Shown here one piece after another: positions 5,237 to 14,711 of a stretch of DNA of 64,000 nt; the first letter of the stretch is position 1; each line of letters starts with the position of its first letter. A model generated the notes under the pieces. It was not told the DNA's origin and searched no databases. It was given only the letters and a program-made list of their open reading frames with translations. Source of the stretch: Sulfuriferula thiophila (GTDB lineage Bacteria > Pseudomonadota > Gammaproteobacteria > Burkholderiales > Sulfuriferulaceae); assembly GCF_003864975.1 (NCBI RefSeq), contig NZ_BHGL01000006.1:1-64000 (forward strand), given 5' to 3'. The translations under genes and the position numbers were made by a program.

Positions 5237-6688
5237 TTATTCTTCGTCAGGCAGTAGCGAAGGGGTAGGGGCACGCAGGTGCTCCAGGTCGACCGACTCT
5301 ATCTGGCTGAAACGTTTGCTGATTTTCTGGCTGCTGATGTGGACTTCGGTGGCGTCTTCGTTAGCCTGGCGGATGTGGTCGGCGAGCTTCTTCATGCGTG
5401 TGTCGAAGCGGGCGAAATCCTTGCCTAGCTTGGATAACTCGTCTTTGATGATGTGTACCTGACGGCGGGTTTCGACGTCTTTGATGACGGCGCGGGCGGT
5501 GTTGAGCACGGCCATCAGCGTGGTCGGCGAGACGATCCATACGCGGCGCGCCATGGCGTATTCGACCAGATCGCCGTGGTAAGCGTGGATCTCGGCAAAC
5601 ACGGCTTCGGCAGGGATGAACATCACTGCGCCGTCGGAGGTTTCGCCTTCGATGATGTACTTGCTGGCGATGTCGTCGACGTGTTTCTTGACGTCGGCCT
5701 TGAACGCGCGCGTGGCTGCGGTGCGGTCGGCTTCTGCCGTATCGCGCGAGAACATGCGGGTGTAGTTTTCCAGCGGGAACTTGGAATCGACGGCGACGCG
5801 CCCGGTCGGCTCCGGTAATACCAGCATGCAGTCGGCGCGGCTGCCGTTGGACAGCGTGGCCTGAAATTCGTAGGCATCAGGGGGCAGGATGTTGCGCACC
5901 AGACCTTCCAGCTGCACTTCGCCGAAGGCACCGCGCGAGCGTTTGTCGCCTAATAATTCTTGTAGCGTGACGACGTTGGTGGTGAGGCCGTCGATCTTCT
6001 TCTGCGCTTCGTCGATAGTGGCGAGGCGCGCCATGACGTTGGCAAAGGTTTCGTTGGTTTTTTTGAAACCGTCGTCCAGACGCTCGGTGACTTTGCCTGA
6101 GATTTCCGCCAGACGGGTGTCTACGCCTTTGGCCAGTGTTTCTACGGCAGCGGCGAGCTGGGCGCTGGCCTGCTGCATGGTGGTCTGGATCAGTGCCTGT
6201 TCGGCGCGGGCTTGTTCGGCCAGTGTTTGTAAGGTTTTGCTGAGGAATTCGGCTTGCGCGGTTTGCAGTCCGGCGGCGAATTCACCCAGCTGCTGATTGA
6301 CTGCGGTGCGGCTGTTGGCCAGCTCTGCCGCTTGCGATTGTGCCAGCGCATGCATGGCGGTGCTCATGGCCTCGCGGTTGGTAGCGAGCTGGGTGGATTG
6401 CTCCAGTTGCAGCGCCTGTACCGCGCTGCGCGTGCTCGCCAGCTCGGTGCTGACCAGTGCGCGCAAGCGGTCGGAGACATCGAGCAAGGCTGTCTGGGTA
6501 CGGTCAGATTGAGTGCCCAAACCCTGATGCAGGTCACTCAACATGGCGCGGTGGCGCTGCTCCAGCCCGGCGTCGAGCTGGGCGGGGAGTTGTGCCAGTG
6601 TTTTTTGCAGGGTGTTGATGCGTAATGCCAGCCAGATAAGGATGGTAACGGCGACCAGAGCGGCAATAAGGGTGAGGATAGTGAGCAT
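5237..6688 (-). CDS. rmuC: DNA recombination protein RmuC
   Basis: Predicted 483-residue protein. The N-terminal membrane helix (about residues 2-22) is followed by a long Gln/Ala-rich coiled coil (about 25-220) and the RmuC domain (about 245-430), with GDKRSRGAFGEVQLEGLVRN and FPLENYTRMF. RmuC limits inversions at short repeats and is predicted to have a nuclease-like core. The order uvrD-rmuC-DUF2288 on one strand with gaps of 1 and 10 bp suggests an operon of DNA maintenance genes. Confidence 0.93.
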   Translation of the reverse strand: MLTILTLIAALVAVTILIWLALRINTLQKTLAQLPAQLDAGLEQRHRAMLSDLHQGLGTQSDRTQTALLDVSDRLRALVSTELASTRSAVQALQLEQSTQLATNREAMSTAMHALAQSQAAELANSRTAVNQQLGEFAAGLQTAQAEFLSKTLQTLAEQARAEQALIQTTMQQASAQLAAAVETLAKGVDTRLAEISGKVTERLDDGFKKTNETFANVMARLATIDEAQKKIDGLTTNVVTLQELLGDKRSRGAFGEVQLEGLVRNILPPDAYEFQATLSNGSRADCMLVLPEPTGRVAVDSKFPLENYTRMFSRDTAEADRTAATRAFKADVKKHVDDIASKYIIEGETSDGAVMFIPAEAVFAEIHAYHGDLVEYAMARRVWIVSPTTLMAVLNTARAVIKDVETRRQVHIIKDELSKLGKDFARFDTRMKKLADHIRQANEDATEVHISSQKISKRFSQIESVDLEHLRAPTPSLLPDEE

Positions 6689-6689
6689 G

Positions 6690-8846
6690 TCAGGCGACTT
6701 CGAGTTTAGCGTATTCCAGTGCTAACCATTTTACCCCATGCGCGCCGCCGAAGTTGATTTGCACACGGGTGTCGTCGCCCTGACCTTCGACGTTGATGAC
6801 CACGCCGACACCGAATTTGGCATGGCGTACGCTCATGCCCATGCGCCACGGTGAGCTGCTGTGTTGCTGGGCAGCGCGGGCAACCGGCACGGTGTAGGCG
6901 TCAACATCGGGTGCATAGCCTTTATTGATGGGTTTCAGTAACTCCATCGGGATCTCGCCGAGGAAGCGTGACGGGATGCCGTAGCGGGTCTGCCCGTGCA
7001 GCATGCGGCTTTGTGCGTGGCTGATGTACAGGCGCTGGCGGGCGCGGGTGATGGCGACATACATCAGGCGGCGCTCTTCTTCGATGCCGCTTTGCTCGCT
7101 CAGCGACTGCTCGCTGGGGAACAGGCCTTCTTCCAGTCCGCTGAGGAATACTGCATGAAACTCCAGTCCCTTGGCGGCGTGCACGGTCATTAACTGCAAT
7201 GCGTCATGGCCTTCGCCGGCTTGGTGCACGCCGGCTTCCAGCGCGGCATGGGCGAGGAAGCTGGCCATCAGCCCGCCGTTATCCTCGGCGTCGGCCAGTG
7301 CATCGGGGTCGTTGATGAATACAGTGGCGGCGTTTATCAGCTCGTTCAGGTTGTCGACCCGATCTTGCCCATCTTTTTCATTCACATAGTGCATCATCAG
7401 CCCGCTGGCTTGCAGGATATGCTCGATGGCTTCGGGCAGGGTGACGCCGAGGGTGGCTTCTTGCATGCTGCGGATAAGTTGAACAAAGCCGGGTAGGCCT
7501 TTGCTGGTCGGTGCATCACCAGCCTTGGCGCTGGCGGTATGCCACAGGCTGGATGAACTCTGCTGCGCGGCGTCGATGAGCTGCTCCAGGCTGCGCGCGC
7601 CGATGCCACGGGTAGGGAAATTCACCACGCGGGTAAAAGCGCCATCGTCTTCGGGATTGGACAGCAGGCGCAAATATGCCAGCGCGTGCTTGACTTCCTG
7701 ACGCTCAAAAAAGCGTAAGCCGCCATAAACTTTGTAGGGGATGCCGGCACCGAACAGGGCGTGTTCCAGCACCCGCGATTGGGCGTTGGAGCGATACAGC
7801 ACGGCCATGTCGTTGAGGGCGATGCCTTCGCGATGCAGTGCTTGCGATTCTTCGGCGATGAAGCGGGCTTCTTCCTGATCGTTATAGGCCAGATAGACGC
7901 GGATCGGTTCGCCTTTGTCAGCGGCAGTCCAGAGGTTCTTGCCCAGCCGTTCCGGGTTCTGGCTGATTAGCGCATTGGCGGCGTCGAGGATGTTGCCGTG
8001 GCTGCGGTAATTCTGTTCCAGTTTGATGATGTTGTCGTGCGCGTAATCGCGCTGAAATTCGTTCATGTTGCCAGTGTGCGCACCGCGGAACGCGTAGATG
8101 GACTGGTCATCGTCACCCACGGCCATCAGTGCTGAATCCGCGCCGGCAAAGTGCTTGAGCCAGCGGTATTGCAGGCGGTTGGTATCCTGAAATTCGTCCA
8201 CCAGTATGTAGCGGAAGCGTTCCTGATAATGGCGGCGCAAGGCTTCGTTGCGGGATAATAATTCTTCACTGCGCAGCAGCAGTTCGGCAAAGTCCACAAC
8301 GCCTTCGCGGTTGCATTGCTCGTCGTAGGCCGCATAAAATTCCACCAGACGCCGCGTGTACGGATCAAAGACGTCGATTTGCTGGGCGCGCAAACCGGCA
8401 TCCTTGTTACTGTTGATAAAATTCTGCACTTTCTTCGGCTCGAATTTCTCGGTGTCCACGTTCATGGATTTGAGCAGGCGTTTGATCGCTGACAGCTGAT
8501 CGGCGCTGTCGAGTATCTGGAACAGTTGCGGCAGACGAGCTTCATGGTGATGCGTGCGTAACAGCCGGTTTGCCAGGCCGTGAAACGTGCCTATCCACAT
8601 GCCGCGGGTATTGATCGGCAGCATGGTGCCTAGGCGCAACTGCATTTCCTTGGCGGCTTTATTGGTAAAGGTGACGGCCAGAATACCTAATGGTGACACT
8701 TGCCCGGTCTGCAGCAGCCAGGCGATGCGCGTGGTAAGCACGCGGGTTTTGCCGCTGCCTGCGCCCGCCAGAATCAAGGCTGATTGGTGCGGCAGAGTGA
8801 CCGCGGCGAGTTGTTCTGGATTTAATCCGTCGAGTAGTGATGACAT
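6690..8846 (-). CDS. uvrD: DNA helicase II UvrD
   Basis: Predicted 718-residue superfamily 1A helicase for nucleotide excision and mismatch repair. Start at ATG 8844-8846, giving MSSLLDGLNPEQLAAV; longer readings overlap the promoter of the rhodanese gene. Visible are Walker A AGAGSGKT (residues 27-34), the DEFQD Walker B, GDDDQSIYAFRGA, TVHAAKGLEF and ITRARQ. The C-terminal WRMGMSVRHAKFGVGVVINV is the Tudor-like tail of UvrD/PcrA and argues against Rep. Divergent from the rhodanese gene. Confidence 0.95.
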   Translation of the reverse strand: MSSLLDGLNPEQLAAVTLPHQSALILAGAGSGKTRVLTTRIAWLLQTGQVSPLGILAVTFTNKAAKEMQLRLGTMLPINTRGMWIGTFHGLANRLLRTHHHEARLPQLFQILDSADQLSAIKRLLKSMNVDTEKFEPKKVQNFINSNKDAGLRAQQIDVFDPYTRRLVEFYAAYDEQCNREGVVDFAELLLRSEELLSRNEALRRHYQERFRYILVDEFQDTNRLQYRWLKHFAGADSALMAVGDDDQSIYAFRGAHTGNMNEFQRDYAHDNIIKLEQNYRSHGNILDAANALISQNPERLGKNLWTAADKGEPIRVYLAYNDQEEARFIAEESQALHREGIALNDMAVLYRSNAQSRVLEHALFGAGIPYKVYGGLRFFERQEVKHALAYLRLLSNPEDDGAFTRVVNFPTRGIGARSLEQLIDAAQQSSSSLWHTASAKAGDAPTSKGLPGFVQLIRSMQEATLGVTLPEAIEHILQASGLMMHYVNEKDGQDRVDNLNELINAATVFINDPDALADAEDNGGLMASFLAHAALEAGVHQAGEGHDALQLMTVHAAKGLEFHAVFLSGLEEGLFPSEQSLSEQSGIEEERRLMYVAITRARQRLYISHAQSRMLHGQTRYGIPSRFLGEIPMELLKPINKGYAPDVDAYTVPVARAAQQHSSSPWRMGMSVRHAKFGVGVVINVEGQGDDTRVQINFGGAHGVKWLALEYAKLEVA

Positions 8847-8892
8847 GTTAGACTTTATGCATACCGCGATATTACTGTGAAGGGGAATTATA

Positions 8893-9279
8893 ATGGCTAA
8901 ACAGCTTGGCTGCTTTATTAAAGAAGCGCGTAGCCACATCGATGAATGGGATGCGGAAACCGCAGAAGAAAAACTGGGCGCCGGTGGTGTGCTGGTGATA
9001 GACGTGCGCGAGCCGGACGAGTTCAACGGCGGTCATATAGCCGGCGCGCTGAATATTCCGCGCGGCATCCTTGAGGCTTCAGCCGATCCGACTACCAAAC
9101 ATCGTCATCCCGTATTGTGCACCGCGCACGATAAAACCATACTGCTGTACTGCCATTCCGGCGGGCGTTCGGCGATGGCGGCCTGGGTGCTGAAGCAGAT
9201 GGGTTTCGAGCAGGCGTATTCGCTGGCGGGTGGACTGGAATGTTGGGAAGCTGAAGGCTTCGATCTGGAAGCGAGCTAA
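8893..9279 (+). CDS. Rhodanese-domain sulfurtransferase
   Basis: Predicted 128-residue cytoplasmic protein. A short N-terminal region is followed by a single rhodanese domain with VIDVREPDEFNGGHIAGALN and the active-site loop CHSGGRSAMAA, where Cys carries the persulfide. It probably moves sulfane sulfur; the partner is unknown. Its start follows GAAGGGGAATTATA. One base separates it from the DUF2237 gene, so they form an operon. Confidence 0.9.
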   Translation: MAKQLGCFIKEARSHIDEWDAETAEEKLGAGGVLVIDVREPDEFNGGHIAGALNIPRGILEASADPTTKHRHPVLCTAHDKTILLYCHSGGRSAMAAWVLKQMGFEQAYSLAGGLECWEAEGFDLEAS

Positions 9280-9280
9280 G

Positions 9281-9670
9281 ATGAACCAATCCGATGTACG
9301 TATGGCCAAAAACGTATTTGGCGAACCGCTGGTGGCGTGTTCATTCAAGCCACTGACCGGCTATTTCCGCGACGGTGCCTGCCGAACCAATGAAGAAGAT
9401 CTGGGTACGCATGTGGTTTGCGTGGTGGTGACGCTGCCGTTTCTGGAATTCAGTTTCCGCAATGGCAATGATCTGACCACGCCACGGCCGCAATGGCAGT
9501 TCGCTGGATTGAAGCCGGGCGATCAGTGGTGCCTGTGCGCCAATCACTGGAAAACGGCATTCGAGGCCGGCGTGGCACCGCAGGTAGTGCTGGAAAGTAC
9601 CCACCAGCGTGTGCTGGATCTGGTGAGTCTGGATGTATTGCAACGCTTTGCGCGTCCGGTTGAGGTGTAA
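9281..9670 (+). CDS. DUF2237 family protein
   Basis: Predicted 129-residue protein. The family pattern is clear: KNVFGEPLVACSFKPLTGYF, RDGACRTNEEDLGTHVVCVV, then FLEFSFRNGNDLTTPRP and DQWCLCANHWKTAF ending in VVLESTHQ. Conserved Cys residues are present, but no function is known to me. It starts one base after the rhodanese stop. An upstream in-frame ATG at 9230 would overlap the rhodanese gene and is not preferred. Confidence 0.88.
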   Translation: MNQSDVRMAKNVFGEPLVACSFKPLTGYFRDGACRTNEEDLGTHVVCVVVTLPFLEFSFRNGNDLTTPRPQWQFAGLKPGDQWCLCANHWKTAFEAGVAPQVVLESTHQRVLDLVSLDVLQRFARPVEV

Positions 9671-9737
9671 ACCCTTATCGCAACAGACGTAAAGTGGTAA
9701 AATTAAAGCATTTTTTATTACCAGCTTAGAGGGTGTG

Positions 9738-10469
9738 ATGGCCGGACATAGTAAGTGGGCAAACATTAAGCATAAAAAAGCAGCAACGGATGCAAAACGT
9801 GGCAAGATTTTTACGCGGTTGATCAAAGAAATTACGGTTGCTGCCAAAATGGGCGGCGGCGATGCCAGCATTAATCCGCGCCTGCGTCTGGCGATGGATA
9901 AGGCGTTTGACGCCAACATGCCGAAAGACACTATCGAGCGCGCGGTGAAACGCGGCTGCGGTGAGCTGGAAAACGTGAACTACGAAGAAATTCGTTACGA
10001 AGGTTACGGTATCGGCGGTGCAGCGGTTATGGTGGATTGCCTGACCGACAATAAGGTACGTACTGTGGCCGATGTGCGCCATGCGTTCAGCAAATTTGGC
10101 GGCAACATGGGTACTGACGGCTGTGTGGCGTTTCAGTTCCAGCATTGCGGTCAATTGCTGTTTGCACCGGGCGTCGATGAAGATGCGCTGATGGAAGCCG
10201 CACTGGAAGCCGGTGCCGACGATGTGCAGACTCATGAAGACGGCAGTATCGAAGTGATTACGCCGCCGTATGAGTTGCACACCATCAAGCAGGCGCTGGA
10301 AACGGCAGGATTCAAAGCCGAATTCGGCGAAGTGAGCATGAAGCCGCAAAACGAGATCGAACTGACGGGTGATGATGCGGTGAAGATGCAGAAACTGCTG
10401 GATGCACTGGAAGCGCTGGACGATGTGCAAGAGGTGTATACCTCGGCCGTGCTCGACGAAGAGTCATAA
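9738..10469 (+). CDS. yebC: YebC/PmpR family transcription/translation factor
   Basis: Predicted 243-residue protein beginning [19 protein letters not shown], the hallmark of the YebC/TACO1 family. Members act as transcriptional regulators and as factors that ease ribosome stalling at proline runs. ATG at 9738 follows AGAGGGTGTG. Full length, all three domains present. It sits 14 bp before the riboflavin genes here instead of beside ruvC, its common partner elsewhere. Confidence 0.95.
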   Translation: MAGHSKWANIKHKKAATDAKRGKIFTRLIKEITVAAKMGGGDASINPRLRLAMDKAFDANMPKDTIERAVKRGCGELENVNYEEIRYEGYGIGGAAVMVDCLTDNKVRTVADVRHAFSKFGGNMGTDGCVAFQFQHCGQLLFAPGVDEDALMEAALEAGADDVQTHEDGSIEVITPPYELHTIKQALETAGFKAEFGEVSMKPQNEIELTGDDAVKMQKLLDALEALDDVQEVYTSAVLDEES

Positions 10470-10483
10470 TTTTAAGGACGCCT

Positions 10484-11080
10484 GTGTTTACTGGAATTAT
10501 TCAAACCGTCGGCAGCGTGGCCGAAGTGGAACCGCATAACGATGATGCACGGTTGCTGATCAATGCGGCCGGGCTGGATCTGGGCGATGTGGCGCTGGGC
10601 GATTCCATTGCCTGCAACGGCGTGTGCCTGACGGTGATCGCGCTGTCGCCGCAGGGTTTCAGCGTCGATGTGTCGGCAGAGACATTCCGCTGCACGGTGG
10701 GCTTTCCGCTCGGTGCGCCGGTGAATCTGGAAAAAGCCTTGCGCCTGGCCGACCGGTTGGGAGGCCATCTGGTGTCCGGGCATGTGGACGGCGTCGGTGT
10801 AGTGGTGCGCTTTGCCGCGGTGGGCGACTGCTTTGAGCTGGTGATCCGGGCGCCGGGCGACATTGCGCGTTTCGTGGTGACCAAAGGTTCAATTACCGTG
10901 AACGGCGTGAGCCTGACCGTGAATCAGGTCGACGGCGACGAGTTCAGCATCAATCTGATCCCGCATACATTGACGCATACCAATTTACATACTTTAACAG
11001 CCGGCAGTCGCGTCAACCTTGAGGTTGACATGATGGCGCGCTACGCTGAACGCATCCTCAATTATCGGGAATCCACATGA
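10484..11080 (+). CDS. ribE: Riboflavin synthase alpha chain
   Basis: Predicted 198-residue enzyme for the last step of riboflavin synthesis, dismutation of two 6,7-dimethyl-8-ribityllumazines. Two tandem lumazine-binding halves are visible, each starting with a TGI/GHVDG-type segment (MFTGIIQTVGSV and HLVSGHVDGVGVV). It starts at GTG (10484-10486) after AAGGACGCCT. The stop overlaps the ribBX start by 4 bp (ATGA), so the two are coupled. Confidence 0.95.
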   Translation: MFTGIIQTVGSVAEVEPHNDDARLLINAAGLDLGDVALGDSIACNGVCLTVIALSPQGFSVDVSAETFRCTVGFPLGAPVNLEKALRLADRLGGHLVSGHVDGVGVVVRFAAVGDCFELVIRAPGDIARFVVTKGSITVNGVSLTVNQVDGDEFSINLIPHTLTHTNLHTLTAGSRVNLEVDMMARYAERILNYREST

Positions 11081-12168
11081 GTTTAAGTCCTATCGAAGAT
11101 ATTATCGCCGACATCAAGGCCGGAAAAATGGTGGTGCTGGTCGATGAAGAAGACCGCGAGAACGAGGGCGATCTGGTGATGGCAGCCGAGTTTGCCACGC
11201 CGGAAGCGATCAATTTCATGGCCAAATACGGCCGCGGTCTGGTTTGTCTGACTTTGACTGATGAGCGCTGCAAACAGCTGGGTCTGCGGCAGATGGTGGC
11301 GGATAACCAGTCGCCGTACAGTACGGCTTTTACCATCTCGATCGAAGCGGCCGAGGGTGTGACCACGGGTATCTCGGCGGCGGATCGGGCGTGCACCATC
11401 CAGGCGGCGGTAGCCAAACATGCCAAGGCCACTGACATTATTCAGCCGGGGCATATTTTCCCGCTGCGTGCCCAGCCGGGCGGGGTGCTGATCCGCGCCG
11501 GCCACACCGAAGCCGGTTGCGATCTGGCGAGCATTGCGGGGCTGGAGCCGGCCGCAGTCATTTGCGAAATCCTCAAGGAAGACGGCAGCATGGCGCGTCT
11601 GCCGGATCTGATCGAATATGCGCGTGAGCATGGTCTGAAAATCGGTGCTATCGTTGATCTGATTCATTACCGTAACCGGAATGAAAGCCTGATCGAACGC
11701 GTTGGCAGTCGTGTGATTGAAACCGCATTCGGCGAGTTTAACCTGATCGCCTATCGTGAAAAGATTTCGGGCGCAGCGCATCTGGCGCTGGTCAAAGGCG
11801 ATATTCATGCCGATACCGAAACGCTGGTGCGGGTGCATGAGCCGGTATCGGTGATGGATGTGCTGGAAATGGACAGTGCACTTCATGCTTATAGCGTGAA
11901 TCGCGCCATGCAGAAAATTGCGGATGCGGGCAAGGGCGTGGTGGTGCTGCTGCATCGTGCGGAAACGGCATCCGAGTTGCTCAGCCATGCCTTGCCGAGC
12001 AACGAACCGAAACCGGCACAGAAGTGGGATGTGCGCAATTACGGTATCGGCGCGCAGATACTGAAAGATGTCGGTGTCGGCAAAATGCGCTTGCTGGCAA
12101 CCCAGCGCAAGATGCCATCCATGGCAGGCTTCGATCTGGAAGTCACCGGCTATAGCGAAGGCAATTGA
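11077..12168 (+). CDS. ribB: 3,4-dihydroxy-2-butanone 4-phosphate synthase with degenerate GTP cyclohydrolase II domain (RibBX type)
   Basis: Predicted 363-residue protein. Residues 1-203 form the DHBP synthase domain with VLVDEEDRENEGDLV and HTEAGCDLASIAG. The C-terminal part (about 206-363) aligns in outline with GTP cyclohydrolase II (GVGKMRLLATQRK), but the zinc-binding cysteines of that enzyme are absent: where a C-x10-C-x-C set is expected there is HEPVSVMDVLEMDSALHAYS. It should therefore make only the four-carbon unit, as described for RibBX of Shewanella, and another RibA is needed outside this window. Confidence 0.9.
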   Translation: MSLSPIEDIIADIKAGKMVVLVDEEDRENEGDLVMAAEFATPEAINFMAKYGRGLVCLTLTDERCKQLGLRQMVADNQSPYSTAFTISIEAAEGVTTGISAADRACTIQAAVAKHAKATDIIQPGHIFPLRAQPGGVLIRAGHTEAGCDLASIAGLEPAAVICEILKEDGSMARLPDLIEYAREHGLKIGAIVDLIHYRNRNESLIERVGSRVIETAFGEFNLIAYREKISGAAHLALVKGDIHADTETLVRVHEPVSVMDVLEMDSALHAYSVNRAMQKIADAGKGVVVLLHRAETASELLSHALPSNEPKPAQKWDVRNYGIGAQILKDVGVGKMRLLATQRKMPSMAGFDLEVTGYSEGN

Positions 12169-12209
12169 ATAGTCTCTGACTTATGCTAATATATATCAAT
12201 GTATATATT
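12165..12209 (+). promoter_or_regulatory. Promoter and palindromic operator of the AbrB/Doc pair
   Basis: TTGAAT (12165-12170) and TAATAT (12187-12192) are 16 bp apart. Overlapping the -10 is the perfect inverted repeat AATATATA-tcaatg-TATATATT (12188-12209). It lies 12 bp before the antitoxin gene and is the natural site for autorepression by the AbrB-type antitoxin. The -35 overlaps the ribBX stop codon. Confidence 0.65.
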
Positions 12210-12221
12210 GAGGTTTGAATC

Positions 12222-12449
12222 ATGGCACAAGTGATTTTACGTAAAGTAGGTTCCAGTTTCGTTACCACCATACCGGCGGAATTGGTGCAGGAAATGCATT
12301 TGCAGGAAGGTCAGAAGTTCGAGATTGGTAAGGAAAATGGACGTTTGGTACTGGTGCCCACCAATGCTGAATTTGACGCCGCCATGGAGGCGCATCGGCT
12401 TGTCCTGAATCAGTATCGTTCCGCCTTTCAAAGACTGGCCGATGCTTAA
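12222..12449 (+). CDS. AbrB/MazE-fold antitoxin
   Basis: Predicted 75-residue antitoxin. The N-terminus MAQVILRKVGSSFVTTIPAE with EMHLQEGQKFEI and NGRLVLVP is a SpoVT/AbrB swapped-hairpin DNA-binding domain. The C-terminal helical tail (residues about 47-75) would bind the toxin. It is followed after 5 bp by the Doc-type toxin gene. The pair interrupts the riboflavin operon between ribBX and ribH. Confidence 0.88.
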   Translation: MAQVILRKVGSSFVTTIPAELVQEMHLQEGQKFEIGKENGRLVLVPTNAEFDAAMEAHRLVLNQYRSAFQRLADA

Positions 12450-12454
12450 CTGAG

Positions 12455-12835
12455 ATGCCGTTATTCATTACACTGGAGGTGGCGTTAGCCATACACCATG
12501 ACCAGATAGAAATATTTGGTGGTATGCATGGTATTCGCGAACAACATTTGCTGGATTCTGCATTAGGCCAGTCTGCACAAACATTTGCTTATACTTCTGA
12601 TATCTATCAGGCAGCTGCGGCCTTAGGCGTGTCGATGGCACGCAACCATCCTTTTATAGATGGGAATAAGCGTAGCGCTGCTGACTGCATGTTAACTTTT
12701 CTGGTGATGAACGGTTTGATGCCGACGTTAACCAATGTGCAGTTATTTGAATGGATGTTACGTGTTGCTATTGGCGATTTAGGACGTGACGCGCTAGCCG
12801 CGTTGTTGCATCAACACACTCAGCCCGTTGGGTAA
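12455..12835 (+). CDS. doc: Doc-family toxin (Fic fold)
   Basis: Predicted 126-residue toxin. The Fic/Doc core motif HPFIDGNKR spans residues 65-73, and [16 protein letters not shown] near the N-terminus is typical of Doc. Phage P1 Doc phosphorylates EF-Tu and stalls translation; the same activity is inferred here. Its stop lies 10 bp before the ribH start, so a transcript from the TA promoter would also run into ribH, nusB and thiL. Confidence 0.92.
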   Translation: MPLFITLEVALAIHHDQIEIFGGMHGIREQHLLDSALGQSAQTFAYTSDIYQAAAALGVSMARNHPFIDGNKRSAADCMLTFLVMNGLMPTLTNVQLFEWMLRVAIGDLGRDALAALLHQHTQPVG

Positions 12836-12845
12836 AAGGATAAAC

Positions 12846-13313
12846 ATGGCTACATATGATGGTATTAAAGAAATAGAGAGTAATTTGGACGGCAGCGCGC
12901 TGCGCATCGGCATTGTGATGAGCCGTTTCAACCGCGATATCTGCGATGGTCTGCTGGCTTCCTGCACTAATGCGCTGGCCAAGCATGGCGTCAAAACCGA
13001 CAATGCGTTGCTGACCACGGTGCCCGGTGCGCTGGAAATTCCGCTGGTGCTGCGCAAGATGGCACTGAGCGGTAAATTTGATGCGCTGGTAGCGATTGGT
13101 GCGGTGGTACGCGGCGATACCTACCATTTTGAAGTGGTGTCCAATGAAATGGCGAGCGGGATTACCCGTGTGCAGCTGGATACTGGTGTACCGATAGCCA
13201 ATGCCGTGCTCACTACCGATACCGACGAACAAGCCCATTGCCGTACCCGGGCCAAAGGCGCGGAAGCGGCTGAATGTGCGATTGAAATGGCTAACCTGTT
13301 AAAAGTACTATGA
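12846..13313 (+). CDS. ribH: 6,7-dimethyl-8-ribityllumazine synthase
   Basis: Predicted 155-residue enzyme condensing the RibB product with the pyrimidine intermediate. [32 protein letters not shown] and [17 protein letters not shown] are the conserved active-site blocks, with the His of TYHFE. The ATG at 12846 follows AAAAGGATAAAC. The last 4 bp overlap nusB. It is separated from ribBX only by the TA pair. Confidence 0.95.
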   Translation: MATYDGIKEIESNLDGSALRIGIVMSRFNRDICDGLLASCTNALAKHGVKTDNALLTTVPGALEIPLVLRKMALSGKFDALVAIGAVVRGDTYHFEVVSNEMASGITRVQLDTGVPIANAVLTTDTDEQAHCRTRAKGAEAAECAIEMANLLKVL

Positions 13314-13741
13314 GCGGAAATAGACGTAAGGCACGCGAATTCGCGGTGCAAGGTGTGTACCTGTGGCTGTTGAACCAGCAACCGGTGAGTGATGTGGTCA
13401 AACAGTTACGCGATGATCCGGTCTATGCCAGCATAGACGAGGAGATGTTTTTAGCGTTGCTGAATGGTGTGATCAGTGAAGTGCCGGATCTGGATCAGCG
13501 TCTGGTGAAATATCTGGATCGGCCGATTGCAGAGCTCAGCCCGGTTGAGCATGCCGTGCTGTTGCTGGGCGCACAGGAATTGCTGCATCATCTGCAGGTG
13601 CCGTATCGCGTGGTAATCAACGAGGCAGTAGAACTGACTAAAACCTTTGGCGGCACCGACGGGCATAAGTATGTCAACGGCGTAATGGATAAGCTTGCAG
13701 CCGAAGTGCGTAGCGTTGAAGTGAACAAGCCGCGGCGTTGA
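13310..13741 (+). CDS. nusB: Transcription antitermination factor NusB
   Basis: Predicted 143-residue all-helical protein that binds boxA of rRNA leaders with S10. Characteristic are [17 protein letters not shown] at the N-terminus and [29 protein letters not shown] at the C-terminus (the shared ELAKxFG..xxxKFVNGVLD block). ATGA overlap with ribH and 10 bp before thiL, the usual ribH-nusB-thiL order. Confidence 0.95.
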   Translation: MSGNRRKAREFAVQGVYLWLLNQQPVSDVVKQLRDDPVYASIDEEMFLALLNGVISEVPDLDQRLVKYLDRPIAELSPVEHAVLLLGAQELLHHLQVPYRVVINEAVELTKTFGGTDGHKYVNGVMDKLAAEVRSVEVNKPRR

Positions 13742-13751
13742 TCCTGAAAGT

Positions 13752-14711
13752 ATGTCTAGCGAATTCGATCTGATCCGGCAGTATTTTTCCCGACCTGCAC
13801 CTGATGCGATTCTGGGTGCAGGTGATGATTGCGCCTTGTTACAAGTTACGCCAGGCATGCTGTTGGCGGTTTCCACCGACACGCTGGTGGCCGGGGTGCA
13901 CTTCTTCCCCGATGCTGATCCGGCTTTGCTGGGCTGGAAATCGCTGGCGGTGAATTTATCCGATCTGGCCGCCATGGGCGCGACTCCGCGCTGGGCGACG
14001 CTGGCGATTACCCTGCCCGAAGTAGATGACGAATGGCTGGCTGCTTATGCTGACGGCTTGTATCGTTGTGCGGCGCAGCATCATATTAGCCTGGTAGGCG
14101 GCGATACCACACGCGGTGCGTTATGCATGACCTTGACGGTGATGGGTGAGGTGCCGCCGGGTGCGGCTTTGCGTCGTGATGGCGCACAGGCAGGTGATAC
14201 GGTGTGGGTGTCGGGTTGCCTTGGCGATGCTGCGTTTGCGTTAGCTGCCATTCAGGGCCATTTGAATTTGAGCGATACCGATTTCGCAACACTCAGTACC
14301 CGTTTGCACGCCCCGGTGCCAAGAGTGGCGCTGGGGCTGGCGTTGCGCCAGATTGCAAGCAGCGCAATCGATCTTTCCGATGGCCTGCTGGCCGATCTCG
14401 GGCATATCCTGGAGCGTTCGCAAGTCGGTGCCGAGCTGGATTACACACAATTGCCGGTCAGTGAGCTGGTGCATGACCTGGCTGCGCATCCGGCGTTTGA
14501 TCGCTGCGTGCTGGCAGGTGGTGATGATTACGAGTTGTGCTTTACGGCACCTGCCGATAAACAGGATGCCATCACTGCGATAGGCGCCAGCCTGGGTCTG
14601 CGGTTAACGGCCATCGGCCAGATTAGCGCAGAAGCCGGTTTGCGTGTTACGGATGGCGACGGGCTGGCAATCGCGCTGGATAGCGTCGGGTATGATCACT
14701 TTGCAAGCTGA
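13752..14711 (+). CDS. thiL: Thiamine-monophosphate kinase
   Basis: Predicted 319-residue ATP-dependent kinase making thiamine diphosphate. N-terminal GAGDDCALLQ and STDTLVAGVHFF carry metal and nucleotide ligands, followed by NLSDLAAMGATPRWATLAI, LVGGDTTRG and the C-terminal GGDDYELCFT. The first reading MSSEFDLIRQYF is the family start. The end overlaps pgpA by 20 bp. Confidence 0.95.
   Translation: MSSEFDLIRQYFSRPAPDAILGAGDDCALLQVTPGMLLAVSTDTLVAGVHFFPDADPALLGWKSLAVNLSDLAAMGATPRWATLAITLPEVDDEWLAAYADGLYRCAAQHHISLVGGDTTRGALCMTLTVMGEVPPGAALRRDGAQAGDTVWVSGCLGDAAFALAAIQGHLNLSDTDFATLSTRLHAPVPRVALGLALRQIASSAIDLSDGLLADLGHILERSQVGAELDYTQLPVSELVHDLAAHPAFDRCVLAGGDDYELCFTAPADKQDAITAIGASLGLRLTAIGQISAEAGLRVTDGDGLAIALDSVGYDHFAS

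Noticed and set aside
9726-10430. Long minus-strand reading opposite yebC
   Set aside because: Antisense of a clearly recognised yebC gene; composition is His/Gln-rich as expected for the reverse of codon-biased DNA.
12150-12860. Duplicated flanks around the AbrB/Doc pair
   Set aside because: I compared the ribBX end with the region before ribH and saw no copy like those at the RelE and HigBA pairs.
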